Positions 1-8,451 of a DNA stretch of 31,838 bases are shown piece after piece (positions within the stretch are counted from its first letter, which is position 1; the number at the start of each line of letters is the position of its first letter). A program made the translations under genes and the position numbers. The stretch comes from CAYGFH01 sp964356315. Its GTDB lineage: Bacteria; Patescibacteriota; Microgenomatia; UBA10105; UBA927. The notes under the pieces are model-generated. The model was not told where the DNA came from, did no database searches, and saw nothing but the letters and a program-made list of their open reading frames with translations. The stretch covers positions 1 through 31,838 of the forward strand of contig CAYHHA010000019.1 of assembly GCA_964356315.1 (NCBI GenBank), given 5' to 3'.

Positions 1-2
1 GA

Positions 3-3000
3 TCAACAGGATCTACAGGCTCTACAGGAGATTTTGGACCGACAGGAGCAACAGGGAGTACTGGCTCCACAGGTGTTCAAGGTCCTACGGGAACAACAGG
101 TTCAACCGGAGCCACTGGAGAAAATGGCCCAACAGGAACAACAGGATCTACGGGCGCTACTGGTGAAAATGGCCCAACTGGGGCAACAGGAAATACGGGC
201 TCCACAGGCGTTCAAGGTCCTACGGGGACAACAGGGTCTACGGGCGCTACTGGTGAAAATGGACCCACGGGAACGACAGGATCTACGGGCTCTACAGGTG
301 AAAATGGACCCACGGGAACGACAGGTACAACAGGGTACTTCGGACCAACTGGGGCGACTGGTGGAACTGGGATAGGTGGAGCTGGTGGAGCTGGTCCAAC
401 TGGTAGCACCGGCACAACAGGTGCAACCGGTGAAAATGGCCCAACAGGATCAACAGGATCTACGGGCTCTACCGGAGGAAATGGACCAACTGGGGCAACA
501 GGAAATACGGGCTCCACAGGCGTTCAAGGTCCTACGGGGACAACAGGGTCTACAGGCGCTACCGGTGAAAACGGCCCAACAGGAACAACAGGATCTACAG
601 GCTCTACAGGAGATTTTGGACCGACAGGAGCAACAGGAAATACGGGCTCAACAGGTGTTCAAGGTCCCACGGGAACAACAGGGTCTACGGGCGCTACTGG
701 TGAAAATGGACCCACAGGAGCAACAGGAACTACAGGTGTTCAAGGTCCTACAGGAACAACAGGATCTACGGGCGCCACTGGTGAAAATGGACCAACAGGA
801 ACAACAGGATCTACGGGCGCTACAGGTGTAAATGGACCAACAGGAACAACAGGATCTACGGGCGTTCAAGGACCAACAGGAACAACAGGCTCTACGGGCG
901 CTACAGGTGAAAATGGCCCAACAGGAACAACAGGGTCCACTGGTGCCACAGGTGTTCAAGGCCCAACAGGAACAACGGGAAGCACCGGTTCAACAGGTGA
1001 AAATGGACCAACAGGGGCAACAGGAAATACGGGCTCAACAGGAGTTCAAGGTCCTACGGGGACAACAGGATCCACAGGAGCAACAGGTGTTCAAGGACCT
1101 ACGGGAACAACTGGCGCAACAGGATCAACTGGTGGAAATGGTCCTACGGGAACAACTGGCGCAACAGGATCAACTGGTGGAAATGGTCCTACGGGATCAA
1201 CAGGATCTACGGGTAGCACGGGTGTTCAAGGACCAACAGGAACAACAGGATCTACGGGCTCTACTGGGGAAAATGGTCCTACGGGATCAACAGGATCTAC
1301 GGGCTCTACTGGGGAAAATGGCCCTACAGGAACCACTGGGTCTACGGGCTCTACTGGGGAAAATGGCCCAACAGGAACGACTGGCGCAACAGGATCAACA
1401 GGTACTCAAGGCCCAACAGGAACGACTGGCGCAACAGGATCAACTGGTGGAAATGGTCCAACAGGAACGACAGGCTCAACAGGTGTTCAAGGACCAACAG
1501 GAACAACAGGATCTACGGGTGGCACAGGTGTTCAAGGACCAACAGGAACAACAGGAAGTACTGGCTCAACAGGTGTTCAAGGCCCAACAGGAACAACAGG
1601 AACAACAGGCTACACTGGTCCCACCGGAACAACAGGAACAACAGGCTACACTGGTCCCACCGGATCCACAGGCTCAACAGGTACCACTGGTTCAAACGGC
1701 CCAACAGGTGCCACTGGGACCACGGGAATGACCGGGTCAACTGGAGCATATGGACCAACTGGTTCTACAGGATCTACAGGAGCTACAGGCACAACTGGAT
1801 CCACAGGTGCAATTGGGGCGAATGGTCCGACAGGCTCTACGGGAGCGAGTGGTGCCACAGGAATAATTGGAGCAAATGGTCCTACAGGACATACAGGCGC
1901 AACAGGAGCTACGGGTGTTCAAGGACCAACAGGAACCACAGGAACCACAGGATTTACCGGCCCAACAGGGTCTACGGGATCAACAGGAACAACTGGGGCA
2001 AACGGCCCAACAGGATCTACAGGAGCTACGGGATCTACAGGAAGCACAGGAGCGCAAGGGCCTACAGGAACAACTGGATCCACAGGAGCCACAGGTGTTC
2101 AAGGACCAACAGGAACCACGGGGACAACGGGATTTACCGGCCCAACAGGGTCTACGGGATCAACAGGAACAACTGGGGCAAATGGCCCAACAGGAGAAAC
2201 TGGATCCACTGGTATTCAAGGCCCTACAGGAACCACGGGGACAACGGGAGCACGGGGTCCAACCGGTGAGACTGGCGCAACAGGTATTCAAGGTCCAACT
2301 GGAACCACAGGAACCACAGGATTTACTGGTCCGACAGGTTCTACAGGATCAACCGGAACAACTGGGGCAAATGGCCCAACAGGAGAAACTGGATCCACAG
2401 GAAGCACAGGAGTACAGGGACCAACAGGAACGACAGGCGCAAGCGGATTTACCGGTCCAACAGGGTCCACAGGCTCAACAGGATCCACGGGAGTAGACGG
2501 TCCGACTGGCTCAACAGGAGCCACAGGCTCAACAGGTATAAATGGTACCATAGGAAGCTCTGGACCATCTGGATCTACAGGATCTACAGGATCCACAGGA
2601 TCAACGGGTGCAAATGGCCCAACAGGAGAAACAGGCTCAACTGGTGCAAATGGACCCACAGGAAGAACTGGAGCAACTGGGGCAACTGGAGTTCAAGGCC
2701 CAACAGGGACAACAGGAACGACTGGAGCAACGGGCGTTCAAGGCCCAACAGGTACCACAGGAACCACCGGCTCAACGGGAGCAACGGGTCCAAATGGTGG
2801 AAGCGGTCCAACAGGCTCCACAGGATCCACGGGATCCACAGGCACGACTGGCGCTTCAGGAGTTCAAGGTCCGACAGGCAACACAGGACTTGCAGGACCA
2901 TCTGGAGCAACTGGCTCCTCAGGCACGCTTGGGCCAACTGGAATGACGGGTGCCACAGGAACAACAGGATCAACAGGCGCAACAGGCGCTAACGGCCCAA

Positions 3001-3465
3001 CAGGTGAGACAGGAGCAACAGGGTTCACTGGGCCAACAGGATTCACTGGAGGAACTGGCCGCACTGGCCCAACAGGATCTACAGGCTCAACGGGCGCAAC
3101 AGGAGTAAACGGCGCATCGGGACCAACAGGGTCAACAGGATCTACGGGATCAACAGGCGCAACTGGAGGAAATGGAGCATCGGGCCCAACAGGATCTACA
3201 GGCTCAACGGGCGCAACAGGAGTAAACGGCGCATCGGGACCAACAGGATCAACAGGATCTACGGGATCAACAGGCGCAACAGGTGTTCAAGGACCTACAG
3301 GAACGACGGGATCAACAGGCGCAACAGGTATCCTGGGAGCAACGGGCATGACAGGATCAACAGGATCCACAGGCGTTCAAGGTCCAACAGGTACAACGGG
3401 AACAACAGGCGCAACTGGAGGCGCTGGGCCTACTGGAGGCACGGGACAACTTGGAGCGGGTGGAG
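3..3465 (+). repeat. Gly-X-Y coding minisatellite with higher-order units
   Basis: The DNA repeats in 9-base triplet-of-codon units with larger units superimposed. A block encoding GVQGPTGTTGTTGFTGPTG followed by STGSTGTTGANGPTG starts near 1914, 2094 and 2283 (the last with I for V), giving a period of about 180-190 bases. Such an array can change length by unequal recombination and is difficult to assemble from short reads, so the exact copy number should be treated with caution. Confidence 0.9.
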
Positions 3466-5978
3466 AAAATCTGTTCACCCAAACTGCAAACCTTATCATC
3501 CCCTACCCTGTGGTAGATAGGTCCATAGCATTAGGAAACACGAGCGCACCAGACCGATCTACGACATCCACTGCCAGTGCACTTATTCTTTTGGATGGAA
3601 CATCAGGAGATATTTCTTCAGGTGATCTTGTACTAGGCCTAAATAGCACAACACCTACTATCTTGACCCAAGACACAAATGAAGCGTTGACATTAAATCC
3701 AAATGGGACAGGATCAGTATTCTTTCATGGAGCAATATACGAAATAAATAGCTCAGGAACATTTATCGGGGAAACGTTTCAAGATTCAGCAAACGCCTCG
3801 TACTACCTCGATTCGGCAGACACCACGCTTTCACTGAGTATAAATGGAAGCATTCTTGGAAACGGAGCATTTTATATCAGCACTGGATCAGATGCTACCG
3901 CGGTGGATATCGGGACCACAGGAGCGGGAAAACTCAACGCCGGAACTATCGACCCTCCGTACACTATAAATGGAGAAAAATACGCCACGTACATGGCTGG
4001 CATGGTAGGTCAAAATGAGGAAGTTGCAGGCTCGATACAAACCACAGAGTACGTATCAGGTGTTGGGTATAAAAAGGATATCAATTTCGCCTCAGTACCA
4101 TCCGGATCTGATCTCTGGCTATTTTCAAAGGTTACCGACTTAAGAAAACACATAAATGATCTTGTCGTCCTTCTCTCCCCTGCGTCAAACGCTCGGACCT
4201 GGTACACCGTGGATCCGGACACGTTCACCGTATCTATCTATACATCGAAGCCAAGCGTCGTATCATACCGATTTACGGCCCCGCGCTTTGATTCAGACAA
4301 ATGGAAAAACACGAGAAACGCAAACGAATCAAGTGGATTCGTTATAAATGATGGCCAAGAATTAGCACTTAACAGCTCTGGAGACGTCATCGGAGAATCG
4401 ATAAGTAACGACACTATCTCAATCGTACAAACTCAAAACGCCGGTCAATCAGCCTATTCACTCATCTCTGCCATGGGTCAGACTATCACGGAAATCGCAT
4501 CGTTCTCAGAAAGCATTATCGGAACGCTTAGAGCGGGCGCTATTTCCACAAAAGAACTTGCGACAGATTCGCTTTCCATCGGTGGTCAAACCCTCCGCGA
4601 CTATATTCTTGATGTTGTTCAGTCAAATTCCATACTCAATACTGAATACTCAATACAAAATACTACTGCCCTCTCCCCAATCGCCACGGACTCCGCTGGT
4701 ATCGTTATCAAATTACCATCAACTCAGACATTTAGAATAACGAATACAGAAGGCACAACCTCTGCTCAATTTGACACAGAAGGAAACCTAACGATAGAAG
4801 GTGAACTGACAAGCGATAGAATTCAAACAAACACACTTACTGTCGATAGCTCGATCACAGCAAAGACGGCAACGATCTCTGGAGAGCTCACGGCTATGAG
4901 TGGGTCATTTGGCTCTTTGAAATCAAAAGACGTTACCATTACAGGAAACGCCACCATCTCCGGCACGTTGACCGCGTCTTCAATCATAAGTGATACAACC
5001 GAGACAAGAGACCTGCAAGTAGACAACAACGCAACAATCTCAGGCACCCTCTATGCCGATCGAATATCTACCGCATTCGGTGACCTAGAAGATCGTCTTG
5101 GTGTCATTGCGAGCGAAGCGCGGCAATCTCTGGAGATAGCGTCCACTTCTGCTTCACAAAATACGCAATACACCATACAAAATACTATTGTGGACGCTTC
5201 CCCATCTGCAGTACTCGCTGATCTTGGAGCTACGGTGAATACTGATGCAAATCATGTAGAACTGACCAGAAACATCACCCTCACAGAATCTCTTGCCGTA
5301 TTTGGAGAGACACTCCTTGGGAATACAACTATTGGTGGATCTCTGTTGATAGATGGATCCATACGGCTTAGCAGTGGATCTCTACAAACAGTCAGTGAAA
5401 CACTGTATTTGCAGAAAGATAGGCTTGCATCGCTGGACTTCATGGCAGGGACTATGGTTATTAACAACACAGGAACGGTGATCGTCAACGGGAATTTAGA
5501 GCTAACGGGGAATTTGAATGTGGGTGGGGTGTTGGGCATATCGACGATCAAATCAAATACCTCAGACATCACAGTGGATTTGAACTCAGCATCCCCATCT
5601 GGAGCGTTTGGAAAACTCCTTATCAAAGGCCCAGAAAATAAGACGGTATTTAGTGTCGACCAACTAGGAGACGCGACACTCAGCGGGACGCTCACCACCA
5701 GAAAACTAAACATAGCAATCGACGAGGACACAGCATCCACAGCGTCTGCGCAAACAAACAATACGATCGGCCGAGCAATAATTCCAGCTGGAACCACGGA
5801 TGTATTTATCCCATCCACACAAACTACCGCACAAAGTTATGTAAACATCACGCCACTATCCAACACTGATGGGCGTGTGCTCTATATGAAAAACAACACA
5901 GCAGGAACCGGCTTTACCATAAGTATAAACACGCCATACTCAGAAGACATCCAATTCACCTGGTGGATAGTTAATTAG
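3..5978 (+). CDS. Giant collagen-like surface/fibre protein, 5' end outside window
   Basis: The frame is open from the window edge to a TAG stop, giving at least 1991 residues; no start codon occurs in the first 1.7 kb, so the true start lies upstream. Residues 1 to about 1155 are almost uninterrupted Gly-X-Y triplets dominated by GPT, GST, GTT, GAT, GVQ, GEN and GAN, nearly without charged residues. Residues about 1156-1991 are Ser/Thr/Asn-rich with recurring segments such as ATISGTL and LTIEGEL, typical of beta-helical phage-fibre-like stalks, and end in a compact domain closing with QFTWWIVN. The Thr-rich Y positions resemble Bacillus BclA, whose threonines carry glycans; glycosylation here is inferred. 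It is probably a secreted trimeric fibre for attachment, but the signal peptide is not visible. Its single register break, near residues 123-131, and in-frame repeat insertions in the stalk are listed separately. Confidence 0.93.
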   Translation, partial: STGSTGSTGDFGPTGATGSTGSTGVQGPTGTTGSTGATGENGPTGTTGSTGATGENGPTGATGNTGSTGVQGPTGTTGSTGATGENGPTGTTGSTGSTGENGPTGTTGTTGYFGPTGATGGTGIGGAGGAGPTGSTGTTGATGENGPTGSTGSTGSTGGNGPTGATGNTGSTGVQGPTGTTGSTGATGENGPTGTTGSTGSTGDFGPTGATGNTGSTGVQGPTGTTGSTGATGENGPTGATGTTGVQGPTGTTGSTGATGENGPTGTTGSTGATGVNGPTGTTGSTGVQGPTGTTGSTGATGENGPTGTTGSTGATGVQGPTGTTGSTGSTGENGPTGATGNTGSTGVQGPTGTTGSTGATGVQGPTGTTGATGSTGGNGPTGTTGATGSTGGNGPTGSTGSTGSTGVQGPTGTTGSTGSTGENGPTGSTGSTGSTGENGPTGTTGSTGSTGENGPTGTTGATGSTGTQGPTGTTGATGSTGGNGPTGTTGSTGVQGPTGTTGSTGGTGVQGPTGTTGSTGSTGVQGPTGTTGTTGYTGPTGTTGTTGYTGPTGSTGSTGTTGSNGPTGATGTTGMTGSTGAYGPTGSTGSTGATGTTGSTGAIGANGPTGSTGASGATGIIGANGPTGHTGATGATGVQGPTGTTGTTGFTGPTGSTGSTGTTGANGPTGSTGATGSTGSTGAQGPTGTTGSTGATGVQGPTGTTGTTGFTGPTGSTGSTGTTGANGPTGETGSTGIQGPTGTTGTTGARGPTGETGATGIQGPTGTTGTTGFTGPTGSTGSTGTTGANGPTGETGSTGSTGVQGPTGTTGASGFTGPTGSTGSTGSTGVDGPTGSTGATGSTGINGTIGSSGPSGSTGSTGSTGSTGANGPTGETGSTGANGPTGRTGATGATGVQGPTGTTGTTGATGVQGPTGTTGTTGSTGATGPNGGSGPTGSTGSTGSTGTTGASGVQGPTGNTGLAGPSGATGSSGTLGPTGMTGATGTTGSTGATGANGPTGETGATGFTGPTGFTGGTGRTGPTGSTGSTGATGVNGASGPTGSTGSTGSTGATGGNGASGPTGSTGSTGATGVNGASGPTGSTGSTGSTGATGVQGPTGTTGSTGATGILGATGMTGSTGSTGVQGPTGTTGTTGATGGAGPTGGTGQLGAGGENLFTQTANLIIPYPVVDRSIALGNTSAPDRSTTSTASALILLDGTSGDISSGDLVLGLNSTTPTILTQDTNEALTLNPNGTGSVFFHGAIYEINSSGTFIGETFQDSANASYYLDSADTTLSLSINGSILGNGAFYISTGSDATAVDIGTTGAGKLNAGTIDPPYTINGEKYATYMAGMVGQNEEVAGSIQTTEYVSGVGYKKDINFASVPSGSDLWLFSKVTDLRKHINDLVVLLSPASNARTWYTVDPDTFTVSIYTSKPSVVSYRFTAPRFDSDKWKNTRNANESSGFVINDGQELALNSSGDVIGESISNDTISIVQTQNAGQSAYSLISAMGQTITEIASFSESIIGTLRAGAISTKELATDSLSIGGQTLRDYILDVVQSNSILNTEYSIQNTTALSPIATDSAGIVIKLPSTQTFRITNTEGTTSAQFDTEGNLTIEGELTSDRIQTNTLTVDSSITAKTATISGELTAMSGSFGSLKSKDVTITGNATISGTLTASSIISDTTETRDLQVDNNATISGTLYADRISTAFGDLEDRLGVIASEARQSLEIASTSASQNTQYTIQNTIVDASPSAVLADLGATVNTDANHVELTRNITLTESLAVFGETLLGNTTIGGSLLIDGSIRLSSGSLQTVSETLYLQKDRLASLDFMAGTMVINNTGTVIVNGNLELTGNLNVGGVLGISTIKSNTSDITVDLNSASPSGAFGKLLIKGPENKTVFSVDQLGDATLSGTLTTRKLNIAIDEDTASTASAQTNNTIGRAIIPAGTTDVFIPSTQTTAQSYVNITPLSNTDGRVLYMKNNTAGTGFTISINTPYSEDIQFTWWIVN
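4631..4665 (+). repeat. AATACT-type short tandem repeat inside the collagen-like gene
   Basis: Degenerate words of the form (c/g)aatact repeat with a period near 7 and are read in frame as the peptide SILNTEYSIQNTT, around residues 1543-1556. The same word family occurs at 5156-5190 in this gene and forms the intergenic array at 12790-13023. Confidence 0.75.
5102..5133 (+). repeat. Palindromic GTCATTGCGAG...GGCAATCTC repeat inside the coding region
   Basis: The segment reads gtcattgcgagcgaagcg followed by cggcaatctc, an imperfect palindrome with ATTGC and GCAAT arms. From memory, this core is a dispersed repeat in many unrelated bacterial genomes, usually between genes. Here it is translated in frame as VIASEARQSL within the stalk, near residues 1701-1710, and is followed after about 25 bases by an AATACT-type repeat. 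Confidence 0.65.
5156..5190 (+). repeat. Second AATACT-type repeat inside the collagen-like gene
   Basis: The words acaaaatacgcaatac and accatacaaaatactat form a degenerate period-7/8 repeat read in frame as QNTQYTIQNTI. It closely resembles the insertion at 4631-4665 (both encode Y-S/T-I-Q-N-T), which suggests a common source or mechanism. Confidence 0.7.
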
Positions 5979-6012
5979 ATTGGATTTAAGATTTAAGATT
6001 TAGGATTTAAGA
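5979..6012 (+). repeat. GATTTAA heptamer array, left arm
   Basis: About four copies of gatttaa/gatttag lie directly after the collagen-like gene stop and next to the 3' end of the four-helix-bundle gene. They are the reverse complement of the TTAAATC array at 6396-6466, so the small gene sits between inverted arms. Confidence 0.85.
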
Positions 6013-6390
6013 CTGTGGGATGAAGGTTTTTGTTTTGGAAATCAATCCATGCAGCAGCCTGTGAACCTGATCTGCTTGTAGAAAAATTGCATCAAATTCA
6101 GATACTCCTAGATATCCAACATCTCGTGCAATGAATAATTGATTTTTGAGTTCTGTAAGTGACCCCTGCGACACATAGTAGAATTGTAATTTCTCCTTAT
6201 ATCCCTGTCTTCCGAAACCCTCCGCTATGTTTGATGTTATTGAAGATGCTGCACGTCTCATCTGATCGATGAGCGAATATGTTTCTTGTGTAGGAAATTT
6301 TTTGGTAATTTGATATATATGAATGACTAATTTGTGTCCCTCTTTCCATACTAATAGATCTGTAAATGAAACAATTTTCCCATTGTTCAT
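6007..6390 (-). CDS. Four-helix-bundle protein, S23/IVP family
   Basis: The 127-residue product has the family hallmarks: an early DLLVWKEGHKL segment (W15), then a conserved SLIDQMRRAASSITSNIAEGFGR stretch (residues about 39-61), then two more amphipathic helices. This family was first found encoded in 23S rRNA intervening sequences; relatives also include the Avd accessory protein of diversity-generating retroelements. It probably assembles as a multimeric, possibly nucleic-acid-binding bundle, but its function as a free-standing gene is unknown. No reverse transcriptase or rRNA is visible nearby. It is flanked by inverted heptamer arrays, which recalls the stem-loop layout of ribosomal intervening sequences. 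Family assignment is firm; role is not. Confidence 0.88.
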   Translation of the reverse strand: MNNGKIVSFTDLLVWKEGHKLVIHIYQITKKFPTQETYSLIDQMRRAASSITSNIAEGFGRQGYKEKLQFYYVSQGSLTELKNQLFIARDVGYLGVSEFDAIFLQADQVHRLLHGLISKTKTFIPQS

Positions 6391-6395
6391 ACACT

Positions 6396-6466
6396 CTTAA
6401 ATCTATATTCTAAATTCCTAAATCTTAAATCTTAAATCTTAAATCTTAAATCTTAAATCTTAAATC
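6396..6466 (+). repeat. TTAAATC heptamer array, right arm
   Basis: Six perfect copies of ttaaatc run from 6425 to 6466, preceded by decayed copies (ttaaatctatattc, taaattcc). It occupies the gap between the four-helix-bundle gene start and the pilin-like operon end. It is inverted relative to the array at 5979-6012. Confidence 0.9.
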
Positions 6467-6478
6467 TATACTATTATA

Positions 6479-7039
6479 TTAATCCGCACACACGACATAA
6501 TCAGTGGAGGCAACCATGGTGATAGGACACGCTGCCGTGCATCTCAGGTGAGATTTTGCAATCTCGGGGTCAGATACGTTTTCAAGCGTCGTCCACAAAC
6601 AATAATCCGCTCCCGCATCTACCTGTTGGTAATCCCATCGATACTCGCTCCACGGTGGCAACAGTTTCATATATACCTCATCCGAACAAGTAGCGCCGAT
6701 GCCAAATATACCAGAACATTCCAAAAGACAATCCTGATTAGGAGGATCACTCGCAGTAGCGCCGGTTTTGCATCCTTTAAAGGTATTCACAGCACCCGCC
6801 GCAGGAGAGGATGGATATACATTATAGTCGTTATAAAATAATCGGAGCGCATTTTTCATTTGTCTGAATTCTGCTTTTTTCTTTACATCTTTTGCTCGCT
6901 GTCTGGCACCTAAAAAGTTCGAAGACACAAACGCAACCATAATGGCGATTATGGAGATAACGACAAGTACCTCGATGAGGGTAAATCCTACCTTTTTAGA
7001 ATCTTCTATTGATACGTGTTCAAGGTGTAGTTTTTTCAT
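6479..7039 (-). CDS. Type IV pilin-like / pseudopilin protein 1
   Basis: This 186-residue protein has a class III prepilin signal: a basic leader ending KKVG, then FTLIEVLVVISIIAIMVAF, with cleavage expected after Gly18 and the usual Glu at mature position 5. The leader of 18 residues is longer than those of its neighbours. The rest has the N-terminal helix (QMKNALRLFYNDYNVYPSS), a common pseudopilin pattern, and a Cys-bearing C-terminal domain with a possible disulphide pair. An AAGGA ribosome site lies about 5 bases upstream of the ATG and overlaps the end of the preceding gene. It is the last gene of a three-gene operon and probably builds a pilus or secretion pseudopilus with its neighbours. 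Confidence 0.88.
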   Translation of the reverse strand: MKKLHLEHVSIEDSKKVGFTLIEVLVVISIIAIMVAFVSSNFLGARQRAKDVKKKAEFRQMKNALRLFYNDYNVYPSSPAAGAVNTFKGCKTGATASDPPNQDCLLECSGIFGIGATCSDEVYMKLLPPWSEYRWDYQQVDAGADYCLWTTLENVSDPEIAKSHLRCTAACPITMVASTDYVVCAD

Positions 7040-7046
7040 AGTGTCC

Positions 7047-7577
7047 TTATTCTAGGGTGGTATTCGAACTTGCTATACCGTATGTACACTTCAAGACTCC
7101 GCCACAGGTCAGCACTCCATATCCTGCCTGTTTCGCCCCAACATCGGTATCCAATTCATTTTCTAGACTAGCATACAATTTAAAATATGTCCCATCTGAT
7201 TCGTATACATATGCATGAGTGCCGAGAGGATCTGCTGGAAGGGTAATCATATAAACTGTCGAGCTCCCGGTTGTCTGCGTTTTCTTCCAAGGCATTCCCC
7301 AGTCACAAGAAGACACAACAGCATCATTCCAACACCCTTGAATTTTATTCGTAGAAACTTCAGAAAGTGGATAAGAATCATAATCATTATAATATGTTTC
7401 CATTGCCAGAGCGATCTGTCGTAAATCATTTTTTCTGCGAAGATCTCTCGATTTTTTTTGGGACGAGGTAAAACTTGCAAGTCCCGCAATGATAAGCATG
7501 CCGAGTATTGCTATCACAACTAACAATTCCATGAGGGTAAACCCACGATGCAAAACGACATTCTTTTGAATCTTCAT
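7047..7577 (-). CDS. Type IV pilin-like / pseudopilin protein 2
   Basis: The 176-residue product begins MKIQKNVVLHRG followed by FTLMELLVVIAILGMLIIAG, a clear prepilin peptidase site after Gly12 with Glu at +5. The middle contains DLRQIALAMETYYNDYDSYP, the alpha1-C region typical of GspG/PilE-like minor pilins, and the C-terminal part carries a CGGVLKC pair. The gene ends 7 bases before pilin 1 and starts 29 bases after pilin 3, so the three are almost certainly cotranscribed. The family is secure; whether it is a major or minor pilin cannot be told. Confidence 0.88.
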   Translation of the reverse strand: MKIQKNVVLHRGFTLMELLVVIAILGMLIIAGLASFTSSQKKSRDLRRKNDLRQIALAMETYYNDYDSYPLSEVSTNKIQGCWNDAVVSSCDWGMPWKKTQTTGSSTVYMITLPADPLGTHAYVYESDGTYFKLYASLENELDTDVGAKQAGYGVLTCGGVLKCTYGIASSNTTLE

Positions 7578-7606
7578 ATATTCATAGTATCACGAACGAC
7601 CTGACA

Positions 7607-8278
7607 TCAATATTTACATCTGTTTGCAACAGTAGTGCACTGAAATACCCCTCTATAGGTGCAAAATTCATCAGAATAGGTGATTGCACACCCAGAGACT
7701 TCCAACCCATGCGCATCAAATTCATTACACTTTCCAGTCCGTGTACATGCGTGGAACCCAGGAGGAGGCGTCTCTGTCGGGACCGCTCCACCATTAGGAT
7801 TACTCGACACTCCACCCCAACCACCGGCCGACGCTGGGGCATCAAACCCCATAGAGGTACAGTAATTATATCCAACAGCAAACCCACACCCACTCACAGG
7901 ACTACAGCCAACACGCTCGATGTCAGGATCCGTAGTATTCTGCAGTGCCGTACACACACGATACCCTGAGCACAATAACGGTGACCCAGGTACATATAAA
8001 TACGGCTTTTTGGTCACCGGATCACAGGGAATTTTTGGTAAATAGGGACTAAGTGCCGTGCCATCACACTGATCAAGTATTCCGGCTGGAGGATAACATC
8101 GGGTATCGTTGAAATATTCTTCGAACGCTTTTTGGATTTTTTGCATATCCGTTTTGCGCTTCATATCATAGGATTTGCTCATTTGTCCCCGTATATTTAT
8201 CAGGAGCATAAGCATGAGGAGGATAAGAACAGTAATGACGATCAATAATTCCATCAAGGTAAATCCCTTTTGACGCAT
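7607..8278 (-). CDS. Type IV pilin-like / pseudopilin protein 3
   Basis: The chosen start gives MRQKG then FTLMELLIVITVLILLMLML, a minimal prepilin leader with cleavage after Gly5. GGGGA lies 3-5 bases upstream of this ATG; an upstream ATG at 8287 and a longer frame from 8323 remain possible. The mature helix is followed by MQKIQKAFEEYFNDTRCYPP and a long Cys-, Gly- and Pro-rich C-terminal region (ten or more Cys), which suggests a disulphide-stabilised extracellular domain. At about 223 residues it is the largest of the three and is the first gene of the operon. It is probably a minor pilin or adhesive tip component; that role is inference. Confidence 0.82.
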   Translation of the reverse strand: MRQKGFTLMELLIVITVLILLMLMLLINIRGQMSKSYDMKRKTDMQKIQKAFEEYFNDTRCYPPAGILDQCDGTALSPYLPKIPCDPVTKKPYLYVPGSPLLCSGYRVCTALQNTTDPDIERVGCSPVSGCGFAVGYNYCTSMGFDAPASAGGWGGVSSNPNGGAVPTETPPPGFHACTRTGKCNEFDAHGLEVSGCAITYSDEFCTYRGVFQCTTVANRCKY

Positions 8279-8345
8279 ATTCCCCATACAAAGTAAGTAT
8301 CGCACGTGGGCTGGAAAATGCAAGAACCTTCACACCCATCTCTGA

Positions 8346-8373
8346 TTGACAAGTGATCACTCAGGCGTACAAT
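8346..8373 (+). promoter_or_regulatory. Candidate sigma70-type promoter for the methyltransferase gene
   Basis: TTGACA (8346-8351) and TACAAT (8368-8373) are separated by 16 bases, a near-consensus pair, in the intergenic region between the divergent pilin operon and the gene at 8452. Transcription would begin near 8380, leaving a leader of about 70 bases without an obvious ribosome site. Confidence 0.45.
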
Positions 8374-8451
8374 TGACCAGTACAACTTCGTAGTTTTTAT
8401 TGGCATGCATCAACGATATTTGACCAAGGCAAATGTACACCATTTACAACC

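Noticed and set aside
212..3064. Long open frames on the minus strand and in other plus frames of the collagen region (Pro/Val-rich, Cys-rich or Gln-rich products)
   Set aside because: They are shadows of the Gly-X-Y minisatellite; only the third frame gives a regular collagen pattern that continues into a normal C-terminal domain.
6007..6390. Avd protein of a diversity-generating retroelement
   Set aside because: There is no reverse transcriptase, template repeat or adenine-biased variable repeat in the window; general S23/IVP membership is as far as the sequence goes.
8279..8323. Longer N-terminus for pilin-like protein 3
   Set aside because: It would place a neutral, partly hydrophobic 15-residue extension before the short basic prepilin leader; the inner ATG gives a standard leader.
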